Below are positions 7,005-14,139 of a stretch of 64,000 nucleotides of DNA, in pieces (the stretch's first letter is position 1; the number at the start of each line of letters is the position of its first letter). Source of the stretch: an uncultured Bacteroidales bacterium (lineage in GTDB: Bacteria > Bacteroidota > Bacteroidia > Bacteroidales > F082); contig CAJOCJ010000004.1 of assembly GCA_905236635.1 (NCBI GenBank), positions 62,001 through 126,000 of the forward strand. Direction: 5' to 3'. A program made the position numbers and the translations under genes. The notes below the pieces were generated by a model. That model did not search any database. It saw only the letters and a list, made by a program, of their open reading frames with translations, and was not told where the DNA came from.

Positions 7005-9002
7005 TTATTTCAATATGATTACTGCACCGCCGCCACTGGCAAGCTCTATCTTTAATCTATTATCTTTTATCTCTTTATCTATTATCTGATAATCCTCAGC
7101 ATTTCTATTGGCATTCACCCCATCTTGATAAATCCTACTCATCCCATTAATCCTACCAATCATATTCAAATCAATCTCTATCGAACGTGCCTTCCAATTC
7201 GTTATCGCCCCAATATACCATGTGTCTCCTTTTCTCCTAGCAATCACTGCATATTCGCCAAGTTTTCCATCCAATGCCACCGTCTCATCCCATACCGTCG
7301 GTACGCTGGCGATGAAATCGACGCATTCCTGGTTCTGAATGTACTTCGTCGGACTGTCGCACATCATGTTGAATGGCGACTCAAATATTACATACTCAGC
7401 GAGTTGTCTGCATCTGGTACCTTGACTCATTGGGTTGGTGTAGATGGCTTTGAAGTGGTACTTCGTGGCGTTGTCCATGGCGCCCTGAGTGTAATCCAAG
7501 TTGCCCGCCACCATCCTGATATAAGGTATCATGCATTCGTAATCCACCTGATGAAGGTTGTCATCCCATTTCGACTGTTCCAAACCATAGACACCCTCGA
7601 AATTAAGCACGTTAGGGTAGGTGCGGCTCAGTCCCGTGGGCTTGTAAGCCCCATGAAAATCAACGAATAAATGGTATTTTGCCGCCATCGCCGCCATCCT
7701 GTAATAGAAGTCCACCACTTTCTGGTCGTCGCGGTCCATGAAATCCACCTTAAAGCCTTTGATTCCCATCTCGCTGTAGTGCTTGCACACATGCTCCATG
7801 TCTCTGTCGATGGCATAATAACCTGCCCAAAGCACCAATCCGACATTGCGTTCTTTGCCGTAAGCGACAAGTTCCTCCAAATCGATTTCGGGTACAATTT
7901 GGAACAAGTCTGCCTGTTTGTTGACAGCCCAGCCTTCGTCCAAAATCACATATTCTATGCCGTTTTTCGAAGCGAAATCAATGTAATACTTATAGGTGTC
8001 GTTATTGATGCCTGCCTTGAAATCGACCCCCCAGATGTTCCAGTTGTTCCACCAGTCCCAAGCCACCTTACCCGGCTTGATCCAACTTACATCCTTCACT
8101 CTCGACGGCGATGCCAGTTTATAAACCATGTCGCTGTTCATCAGCTCGGCGTCGTTCTCCGAAATCACTATCGCTCTCCACGGGAAATCCCTTGTGCCAT
8201 TGGTCTTTGCGACGAAATCCTCTCTTTCTTTCACCACCATCTGCAGCATGTTGTGCCCGCCTTGTTCCTCCACCTTCGGATATGTCGACTGCACCGAAAC
8301 GAGGCTGTTGCCTTCGCCTTTTCTAAAGAAAGTGCCAGGAAAATCTTCAAGATCCGACTCCACGATGACCGCTTTTTTGCCGTCTTTCAAACAGATTAAT
8401 AAAGGTGTGAAAGCGATGCGCTCAACATCCATTTTTGAAATAGAATCGATTGTGTATTGACTCTCAAATGACGTAAAAAACTGCTGTGTCAGGAAGTCGC
8501 CGTCGCCTTTGCGTGCGTTAACGTAAGGTATATATGCCACATAATCATCATCAAAACAATAATTGACATTCTCCTTTTTGACAATAATAGGTTTTTTAAA
8601 ACTCGTCGAAAATCTATAAGCCACCCCGTCGTCAAAAACTCTGAAAGTCAGTTTGTAATTACCTTTGAAATTGATAATCAACTCGTTATAATTATTTCTA
8701 ACTTCATTTTTCTTATAAAAATCAGCGTGTATAGTCTCGTTCACCGTATTTCTTCCTACTTTCCCTACCACTCCTCCTAATCCTAATGTCTTATCCCCAT
8801 TCAGTTCCATTGAAATCTCTGACTCATTGATAATCACTGTGTTATCATGCTTTACACTATACTTTACCTCATTACCGACATTTACCGTCACGCAAATCTT
8901 ACCATCCGGCGACTTTACCTCATAATTATTCCCATAAATCCTACCAATCCCACCAATCTTAATAAATCCTAAAATGAATAATAGAGTCAATAATCTTTTC
9001 AT
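7005..9002 (-). CDS. GH97 family glycoside hydrolase (alpha-galactosidase-like, retaining type)
   Basis: A 665-residue periplasmic or surface glycosidase of family GH97: an N-terminal beta-sandwich, then a TIM barrel (AWDWWNNWNIWGVDFKAGIN, EYVILDEGWAVN, GLVLWAGYY) and a C-terminal beta domain. Asp420 in GFKVDFMDRDD is at the position of the nucleophile in retaining GH97 enzymes such as Bacteroides BtGH97b (alpha-galactosidase); inverting SusB-type enzymes lack it. So retention and alpha-galactosidase activity are inferred, not certain. The signal peptide is unusual: after the hydrophobic core LLTLLFILGF it carries IKIGGIGRIYG, translated from the 9-bp repeat. Further repeat-derived residues (MIGRINGMSRIYQDG) occur near the C-terminus. 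Confidence 0.9.
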   Translation of the reverse strand: MKRLLTLLFILGFIKIGGIGRIYGNNYEVKSPDGKICVTVNVGNEVKYSVKHDNTVIINESEISMELNGDKTLGLGGVVGKVGRNTVNETIHADFYKKNEVRNNYNELIINFKGNYKLTFRVFDDGVAYRFSTSFKKPIIVKKENVNYCFDDDYVAYIPYVNARKGDGDFLTQQFFTSFESQYTIDSISKMDVERIAFTPLLICLKDGKKAVIVESDLEDFPGTFFRKGEGNSLVSVQSTYPKVEEQGGHNMLQMVVKEREDFVAKTNGTRDFPWRAIVISENDAELMNSDMVYKLASPSRVKDVSWIKPGKVAWDWWNNWNIWGVDFKAGINNDTYKYYIDFASKNGIEYVILDEGWAVNKQADLFQIVPEIDLEELVAYGKERNVGLVLWAGYYAIDRDMEHVCKHYSEMGIKGFKVDFMDRDDQKVVDFYYRMAAMAAKYHLFVDFHGAYKPTGLSRTYPNVLNFEGVYGLEQSKWDDNLHQVDYECMIPYIRMVAGNLDYTQGAMDNATKYHFKAIYTNPMSQGTRCRQLAEYVIFESPFNMMCDSPTKYIQNQECVDFIASVPTVWDETVALDGKLGEYAVIARRKGDTWYIGAITNWKARSIEIDLNMIGRINGMSRIYQDGVNANRNAEDYQIIDKEIKDNRLKIELASGGGAVIILK
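7129..7170 (-). repeat. 9-bp phased repeat array in the GH97 3' region (cluster f)
   Basis: Four units in frame in the GH97 gene, translated as IGRINGMSRI, in the same Ile-X-Gly/Arg frame as the other coding copies. Confidence 0.85.
8752..8790 (-). repeat. Degenerate 9-bp repeat in GH97 (cluster g)
   Basis: A decayed stretch (LGLGGVVGKVGRN region) still carries GGATTAGGAGG-like units with 9-base spacing. It is weaker than the other clusters. Confidence 0.45.
8932..8972 (-). repeat. 9-bp phased repeat in the GH97 signal-peptide region (cluster h)
   Basis: Four units encode the IKIGGIGRIYG segment directly after the hydrophobic core of the GH97 signal peptide. Confidence 0.85.
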
Positions 9003-9022
9003 AGTTCTAAATTTTAATCATA

Positions 9023-9030
9023 CAAAATTA
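9023..9030 (-). promoter_or_regulatory. -7 box for the GH97 gene
   Basis: TAATTTTG on the minus strand, 20 bases from the ATG at 9002. Confidence 0.5.
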
Positions 9031-9062
9031 AGACAAATTATCATTCATATCAAAAAATTCCC

Positions 9063-9070
9063 TATTTTTG
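9063..9070 (+). promoter_or_regulatory. -7 box for pepE
   Basis: TATTTTTG, 23 bases before the ATG at 9094. It lies inside the longer upstream frame, supporting the downstream start. Confidence 0.55.
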
Positions 9071-9093
9071 TACAAAATTTAAAAAATATCGAC

Positions 9094-9858
9094 ATGAGAA
9101 ACTTACTTTTAATCAGCAATTCAACGAATTTTGGTGAGACATATCTGGCTTGGGCGATGACCCAGCTTGAACAGTTTTTTGACAAGAACAAACTTGGTGC
9201 CAAAAGCAAGGTGGCTTTCGTTCCTTTCGCGGGAGTCTTTATCGGCGGTAACCCATATCCGAAGAGCTATGACGCTTATACTGAGAAGGTTAGAAAAGTT
9301 TTTAACGAGAAACTTGGCGTGAAGAAATTCCTCTCGGTGCACGAAGTAGAGGATAAGGTAGGTCTTGTGAAGACTGCTGACTGTATCGTGGTAGGTGGCG
9401 GCAACACATTCCACCTCGTTGCCGAGCTTCATAAATTCGGTTTGATGCAGGCTATCGCCGAATGCGCTAACAACGGAACTCCTTATATTGGCTGGAGTGC
9501 TGGATCGAACATCGCATGTCCGACACTCTGTACCACTAACGACATGCCGATAGTGCAGCCAGCAAGCTTTAACACACTGAATCTCATACCGTTCCAAATC
9601 AATCCTCATTATCTCGACCCACATCCGGAGATTGACAAGATGATAAAACATGGCGGAGAGACACGTCAGGACCGTATCAACGAATACCTCGCGGTACGTC
9701 AGGAGATGAAGGTAGTCGGACTGCGTGAGGCGACGGCAATCTGGGTAGTTGGTGACAAATATTACCTCAAAGGCGGCAAGAAAATGATGATCTTCCAATA
9801 CGGAAAAGAGCCTGTAGAACTTGAGCCGAACCAGGAAATCACCAAGTATGTGCTGTAG
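9094..9858 (+). CDS. pepE: Dipeptidase E (S51 family alpha-aspartyl dipeptidase)
   Basis: A cytoplasmic serine peptidase of family S51 that hydrolyses Asp-X dipeptides. The catalytic residues are Ser135 (WSAGSN), Asp150 (TTNDMP) and His172 (INPHY). The 15- and 22-residue spacing equals that of the E. coli triad Ser120/Asp135/His157. The GGGNTFHL turn is also present. The chosen start at 9094 (MRNLLLISNS) gives 254 residues. The frame stays open upstream to 8974, but that part crosses the promoter and reads as low-complexity AT-rich sequence. It is a stand-alone gene. Confidence 0.92.
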   Translation: MRNLLLISNSTNFGETYLAWAMTQLEQFFDKNKLGAKSKVAFVPFAGVFIGGNPYPKSYDAYTEKVRKVFNEKLGVKKFLSVHEVEDKVGLVKTADCIVVGGGNTFHLVAELHKFGLMQAIAECANNGTPYIGWSAGSNIACPTLCTTNDMPIVQPASFNTLNLIPFQINPHYLDPHPEIDKMIKHGGETRQDRINEYLAVRQEMKVVGLREATAIWVVGDKYYLKGGKKMMIFQYGKEPVELEPNQEITKYVL

Positions 9859-9895
9859 AAATGCGTTTTTTCTTGCATTGTATTGAAATAATATT

Positions 9896-9904
9896 TATAT
9901 TTGC
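9896..9904 (+). promoter_or_regulatory. -7 box for the LPP20-like gene cluster
   Basis: TATATTTGC with a TTG about 20 bases upstream (GTATTGAAATA). It lies 52 bases ahead of the first ATG and is the only clear promoter seen before the seven-gene rightward run to aroQ. Confidence 0.65.
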
Positions 9905-9955
9905 AAGTTTAAAATTGATTTAAAATTTGGTAAAAATCATTTAAAAGTATTGAAT

Positions 9956-10543
9956 ATGAAGAAGTTACTCTATTTTTTAATTGCTTTAATGTTCATTTCG
10001 GTTATACCGGAAATATCTTATGCTCAGTCGAACGACCCATTTGAGCAGCAGACACTCAAAGCTACCAACAGGTCTGGCAGAAGAGAGAAAAAGGTGAACC
10101 GCAGAAAAGTTGAGGAACAGCCAGTGCAACAAGTAGCTCCGGCACCTAAGCCAGAGCCAAAGCCGGAACCAAAACCGGTTGTCAAACCTTCGACAGTTAA
10201 AATCTCCAATCCTTGCGAAGAATGGCTCGACGTTGAGTTCGTTTCGTTGATCGGAAGCAGAGCATCACAGACGATATCGCTTACCCTCAAAGTCAACAAC
10301 CACGGACTGAATAAAGAGATGAACATCGGTGGCGCTTTTGTCGGATATGACAGCGAAGGCGAGGAGCATACCAGAGGCTGGGCACCTGAGCATTATAAGA
10401 CTTTGACCGACATCCCGTTCAAGACCTCATTCGAGATCCCCGGCAAAATCAACCCGTCGAAGACAACGGTAATGCCTATCATGAAATTCAACATCGGCGA
10501 TTGCAGCGTCGAGATGAGAGATGTCCCGATTGACTGGAAATAA
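9956..10543 (+). CDS. Exported protein with Pro-rich linker, first gene of the LPP20-like cluster
   Basis: An unrecognised exported protein of about 195 residues. It has a signal peptide (MKKLLYFLIALMFISV ... SYAQ), a basic stretch (SGRREKKVNRRK), a Lys-Pro-Glu linker (PAPKPEPKPEPKP, about residues 60-80) and a C-terminal beta-rich domain of about 110 residues. Two cysteines, in NPCEEW and GDCSVE, could form a disulfide. The ATG at 9950 (MNMKK) is two codons upstream and equally possible. The linker suggests it reaches across the periplasm or cell wall. It stands 32 bases upstream of the DUF6175-like gene and shares its promoter, so a joint envelope role is inferred. Confidence 0.75.
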   Translation: MKKLLYFLIALMFISVIPEISYAQSNDPFEQQTLKATNRSGRREKKVNRRKVEEQPVQQVAPAPKPEPKPEPKPVVKPSTVKISNPCEEWLDVEFVSLIGSRASQTISLTLKVNNHGLNKEMNIGGAFVGYDSEGEEHTRGWAPEHYKTLTDIPFKTSFEIPGKINPSKTTVMPIMKFNIGDCSVEMRDVPIDWK

Positions 10544-10575
10544 TAGAATTCTAACAGAAAATAAATAGAAAGTAT

Positions 10576-12009
10576 ATGAAAGTTTTTATTAAAAGCTTAA
10601 CTCAGATTCTCGTGCTGTTGCTTCTGACAAACACTGCGTTTGCCCAGAAAAACAACGAGAAACGCTCGGTCCTCGACCAACAGTATGAGGTTCAGTACAT
10701 AGGCGTAGGCCAGGATGGAACCAAGGTGTTTACGGTGACCACAACAGTTAAAGACGCTAAAGAAGGCGTTGAGATGGCAAAACGTGACGCGGTGGCGGCA
10801 TGCCTCTTCCGCGGAATCACAGCATCGGAGCAGACAGTGGCAACTCCTGCTATCGTGTCATACGCAGTGGCAGAGGAAAATATCAATTTCTTCGAGGGTT
10901 TCCTCGCATTGCCGACAAAGAAAACCCCTGGCGGAGCATATCACCGTTTCATCAATAAGACCGGACAACCCAGGTCGGTGAAAGAAGGCAGATCCTACAA
11001 CGTATCCGTTGATGTCCAGGTGCTTTACGACGATCTTCTGAAGTATATGCAGGACAAAGGCTATGCCCAGGATGTGAAGAACACTGGCGCCGGAAAATAT
11101 GCTAAACCAATCCTTATGGTGGTGCCTTCCGACGTGTATTGCAACGAGATGGGCTACGTACAGAAATGGACCGACGAAAACGGAATTCAGCGCTCGGTGT
11201 CGGACTACGACGTGTTTGACCGTGAAGACAGCCGTGACCTCCGCCTCGTCATATCTTCGCTCAACGAGATCTTCAACAAGAAGGGTTTTGAGGTGCAGAG
11301 CCTTGAGTTCCTTATGAGAAGCCTCAAACAGGAAGAGCAGGAGAACCAGTTCATCGGCAACGACTACGGCCTCGACGGCGACATCGTAGAATCACCAATC
11401 GACCGCATCAAACGTACAGCAAACGTTGACTTTATCGTTGACCTCGACTTCGAAATCTATGAGGTCGGAACACAACGTTATGTGTCGTTCAACATGAAAG
11501 CTGTCGACGTCAGCTCCAACGCAAGAGAGATAGCCCACGCCCATGGCGACGGTAAACCTTCTAACTCAGCATCAATCAACACGTTGCTGGAGGAGGCGGT
11601 GCTTAACCACATGGACTCATTCTGCAAGAAACTGCAAAATGAATATGACCGTATGTCGAAGAACGGCCGTCAGATCACCGTCAAGGTCAAGAGAACCGAC
11701 AACTCCGACTACGACCTGCTTCGCACCACATTCGTATTCGAAGGCAAGCAGACTCCACTGGGCGACATCATCTATTATTGGCTGCAGGACAACACTGTCG
11801 ACAACAACCCGACCAGATCTATCACACCTAACGTCATCACATTCAACCAGGTGATGATCCCGATTACAAAGGTCGGTCGCCGCGGTCAGATGCAACGCGT
11901 TGACACTCAGGAATATTTAATGGATTTACAAGCATATCTCAGAGACACCTATAACGTGGATGGCACCATCTACATGCGTGGTCCGAGCGAGGTATGGATA
12001 GTTTTATAA
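10576..12009 (+). CDS. DUF6175-like exported protein
   Basis: A 477-residue exported protein (signal peptide MKVFIKSLTQILVLLLLTNTAFAQ). The segment DAKEGVEMAKRDAVAACLFRGI (about residues 57-78) is the LPP20-type helix seen throughout this cluster. KPILMVVPSD near residue 178 begins a second alpha/beta domain in which paralogues of FlgT and CsgG-like proteins have a TolB-N-like fold. The family resembles DUF6175 of Bacteroidales; no enzymatic motif is visible. It follows the first gene by 32 bases and precedes the third by 7 bases, which supports co-expression. Function unknown; a periplasmic assembly or outer-membrane role is only inferred. Confidence 0.75.
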   Translation: MKVFIKSLTQILVLLLLTNTAFAQKNNEKRSVLDQQYEVQYIGVGQDGTKVFTVTTTVKDAKEGVEMAKRDAVAACLFRGITASEQTVATPAIVSYAVAEENINFFEGFLALPTKKTPGGAYHRFINKTGQPRSVKEGRSYNVSVDVQVLYDDLLKYMQDKGYAQDVKNTGAGKYAKPILMVVPSDVYCNEMGYVQKWTDENGIQRSVSDYDVFDREDSRDLRLVISSLNEIFNKKGFEVQSLEFLMRSLKQEEQENQFIGNDYGLDGDIVESPIDRIKRTANVDFIVDLDFEIYEVGTQRYVSFNMKAVDVSSNAREIAHAHGDGKPSNSASINTLLEEAVLNHMDSFCKKLQNEYDRMSKNGRQITVKVKRTDNSDYDLLRTTFVFEGKQTPLGDIIYYWLQDNTVDNNPTRSITPNVITFNQVMIPITKVGRRGQMQRVDTQEYLMDLQAYLRDTYNVDGTIYMRGPSEVWIVL

Positions 12010-12016
12010 TAAAAAA

Positions 12017-12574
12017 TTGACAGACATGAAAAATATCAAATTCTTACTTCTGGCATTGCTTTTAGCATTCACTGGCATGCTTAAGGCTCAAGATGAGATG
12101 ACACTCGATCAGATGATACCTGTTCGTGTGCTTATGCCAATCAACGATGACATCAAAGGCGACGCCCTCACGGTCCTTTACAACAGACTGAATCAGGCGG
12201 TAACACTCAACGGACTTGGTTCGACAACCAACGAGAGCCGTTTCCTTATCGTGAGTTCAGTGACAGTGCTCTCGAAAAACGTCACCACATCAATTCCTCC
12301 ACAACATGTGGCTGAGGTAGAGGTTGCTCTTTATTTCGTGGATAACGTCAACAAAGTGATTCTGTCACAAGAGATTATCAACAAGAACGGAATGGCCGAC
12401 AACGACGTAGCTGCATTGTCAAAGGCAATAAAATCCATACCAGCCCGCGACCGTAAGCTGAAGAAACTCATCACAGTGGGTAAGAAGAGAGCTATGGAGT
12501 ATTATCAGGCTTTGGGTGAAACAGAAACCGAAGAAGGCAATGAGACACCTGATGTTTCCTGGATTTTTGAATAA
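12017..12574 (+). CDS. CsgG/FlgT-like exported protein
   Basis: A 185-residue exported protein (signal peptide up to LKAQ). The pattern ALTVLYNRLNQAVTLNGLG ... RFLIVSSVTVLSKNVT ... VAEVEVALYFVD resembles the nucleotide-free alpha/beta fold shared by CsgG, LpoB and the FlgT middle domain, which in other bacteria act at the outer membrane. This is a fold-level resemblance read from the sequence and needs a profile search. There is a 7-base gap to the upstream gene and a 12-base gap downstream. The ATG at 12017 (MTDMKN) is three codons before MKNIKF; the latter (12026) may be the real start. Confidence 0.6.
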   Translation: MTDMKNIKFLLLALLLAFTGMLKAQDEMTLDQMIPVRVLMPINDDIKGDALTVLYNRLNQAVTLNGLGSTTNESRFLIVSSVTVLSKNVTTSIPPQHVAEVEVALYFVDNVNKVILSQEIINKNGMADNDVAALSKAIKSIPARDRKLKKLITVGKKRAMEYYQALGETETEEGNETPDVSWIFE

Positions 12575-12586
12575 AAATTTGGAATT

Positions 12587-13519
12587 ATGAGAAAAATATT
12601 GATAATAGCACTCGCGATGATGCTTCCTCTCTGCACTATGGCGCAGAAGAAAGGTTATAAGCTCATCGAGAAAAGCGGCCCCAAACCGGAATGGGTAGGC
12701 AAGGGCAGCGTGAAAGGCTTCATCATTGTGCAGGCCGACAAACCCACTTTGGAGGAGGTTAAGAATGATGCCATGGCGAAAGTGCGCGCAGAGATCGCCT
12801 CGTCAGTTGCAACAAACGTGCAGCGTACCGTGAGCTCATATTCGATGAAAGAGATTGACGGCGACGACGTCCATCAAAATGTGTCAATGTCAATAGAATC
12901 GACATCGAAAATCGCTAAAATGCCAGCTATTCAGGGAGTTAGCATTACGAAAGCCGAGACATACCAAGAGCTTTACAGAAACAAGAAGACAGGTGATGAG
13001 TATTATAACCTCTATGTGAAATACCCATTCTCAAGTTTCGACTTGGTTGACCTGGTAACGGCATACGAAGAACATGAAGCTCAGATCAACAACCAGATCA
13101 AGTCGTATGAAAACGGTTTGGACGATATCAAATCGGTAGATCAGGTCGACAGCGCCATCACGGCACTTAGCGCTCTTGCGAAAGAAATCGGCGACGATGA
13201 CAACAGATTCTTCAAGATTGAAGGTGTCATCAACAGATACATTGCGGTCTATGACAATATCACCATCAATGTGGTCAGCAATGTCCCTGGAAAACTGAGT
13301 CTGGAACTGCTTTACGACGGAAAGACAATCACTACATCGCAGAACCCGCGCATATCATCAAACTGCGCAGAACAGTTCAACGTGAAAAACCTCGGTGAAA
13401 CCACAGTCATAACCTATGTCAATGAATATTGCTATTCGCAGGATGACAACTATATCGAGGTGCGTTACCGTTTCGGTTCGAAATATATCAAAGAACAAAT
13501 ATTTTTTAAATTGAAATAA
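12587..13519 (+). CDS. LPP20-like exported protein
   Basis: A 310-residue exported protein with signal peptide MRKILIIALAMMLPLCTMAQ. The N-terminal half (KPEWVGKGSVKG ... DAMAKVRAEIASSVATNVQRTV) has the typical LPP20 lipoprotein layout: a P-x-W motif, a short strand, then a helix of repeated small residues and acidic/basic residues. The C-terminal half (about residues 225-310) looks beta-rich, ending in RFGSKYIKEQIFFKLK. No lipobox is present, so it is soluble or peripherally bound. Its place between the CsgG/FlgT-like protein and the LPP20 lipoprotein argues that these products form one complex (inference). Confidence 0.7.
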   Translation: MRKILIIALAMMLPLCTMAQKKGYKLIEKSGPKPEWVGKGSVKGFIIVQADKPTLEEVKNDAMAKVRAEIASSVATNVQRTVSSYSMKEIDGDDVHQNVSMSIESTSKIAKMPAIQGVSITKAETYQELYRNKKTGDEYYNLYVKYPFSSFDLVDLVTAYEEHEAQINNQIKSYENGLDDIKSVDQVDSAITALSALAKEIGDDDNRFFKIEGVINRYIAVYDNITINVVSNVPGKLSLELLYDGKTITTSQNPRISSNCAEQFNVKNLGETTVITYVNEYCYSQDDNYIEVRYRFGSKYIKEQIFFKLK

Positions 13520-13548
13520 ACTTAATTATTAACTAAATTCTATTAATC

Positions 13549-14139
13549 ATGAAAAAAATCAGCTTACTTTTAGGAATCGCATTGATTTCATTAGCAGTCG
13601 TTTCATGCGGCTCAAGCAAAGAAACTGCACAGCAGAAGCCAGTTCCACAGAATCAGCCGAAAAACATGCCATGTCCTGACTGCGTTGCTACACCAGGCGG
13701 AACATTCAAATATCTCGGCCAGACAGTGGCAGAAAGCGAATATGATGTGCAGAATGCAAGAATTTTTGCAGCACAGTCAGCCCGCGACGAACTCCAGGCT
13801 ATGATTGAGTCAGTTGTTGAGAGAGCAGTCAAGAGCTTCAGCCAGCAACATCGCGAGAATTCTGAGTCAACAGCAATCGAGAAGAGAACGATTCAGGCAT
13901 TGGACGTCATCAAAGCTAAGGTAAAGAATACTCCTGTAACATGCTGGGATGCTGCTCCAAGCAAACTTACACCTGGTAAGATTTCTGTCTATGTCTGCGT
14001 TGAAATGGACGCCAACTCAGTCTACAACGAGGTCGTTGAGACATTCGCTGCCGACAAGGAAATTAAGATTGACTTTAAAGAGCACCAGTTCAAAGAGGAG
14101 TTCGACAAAGCCATGGAAGATTACGAGGGCATTAGATAA
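13549..14139 (+). CDS. LPP20-like lipoprotein
   Basis: A 196-residue lipoprotein. The signal peptide ends in the lipobox LAVVSCGSS, so lipid modification at that Cys is expected. A Gln/Pro/Lys tether follows, then CPDC, then an LPP20-type domain (ESEYDVQNARIFAAQSARDEL ... ), and a beta segment (KISVYVCVEMD). The CPDC pair is a possible disulfide or metal site. The stop codon overlaps the start of the Ca2+ ATPase gene by one base (TAATG), so translational coupling with the pump is likely. Confidence 0.75.
   Translation: MKKISLLLGIALISLAVVSCGSSKETAQQKPVPQNQPKNMPCPDCVATPGGTFKYLGQTVAESEYDVQNARIFAAQSARDELQAMIESVVERAVKSFSQQHRENSESTAIEKRTIQALDVIKAKVKNTPVTCWDAAPSKLTPGKISVYVCVEMDANSVYNEVVETFAADKEIKIDFKEHQFKEEFDKAMEDYEGIR

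Noticed and set aside
7671-8399. 242-residue open frame opposite the GH97 gene
   Set aside because: Antisense to a clearly identified glycosidase with good motifs; no ribosome site, no family resemblance.
1287-8972. 9-bp repeats as a CRISPR array
   Set aside because: Units are tandem without spacers, degenerate and partly translated; no cas genes.
8974-9093. Start of pepE at 8974
   Set aside because: The additional 40 residues are low-complexity and cross the -7 box at 9063-9070; the MRNLLLISNS start matches the family.
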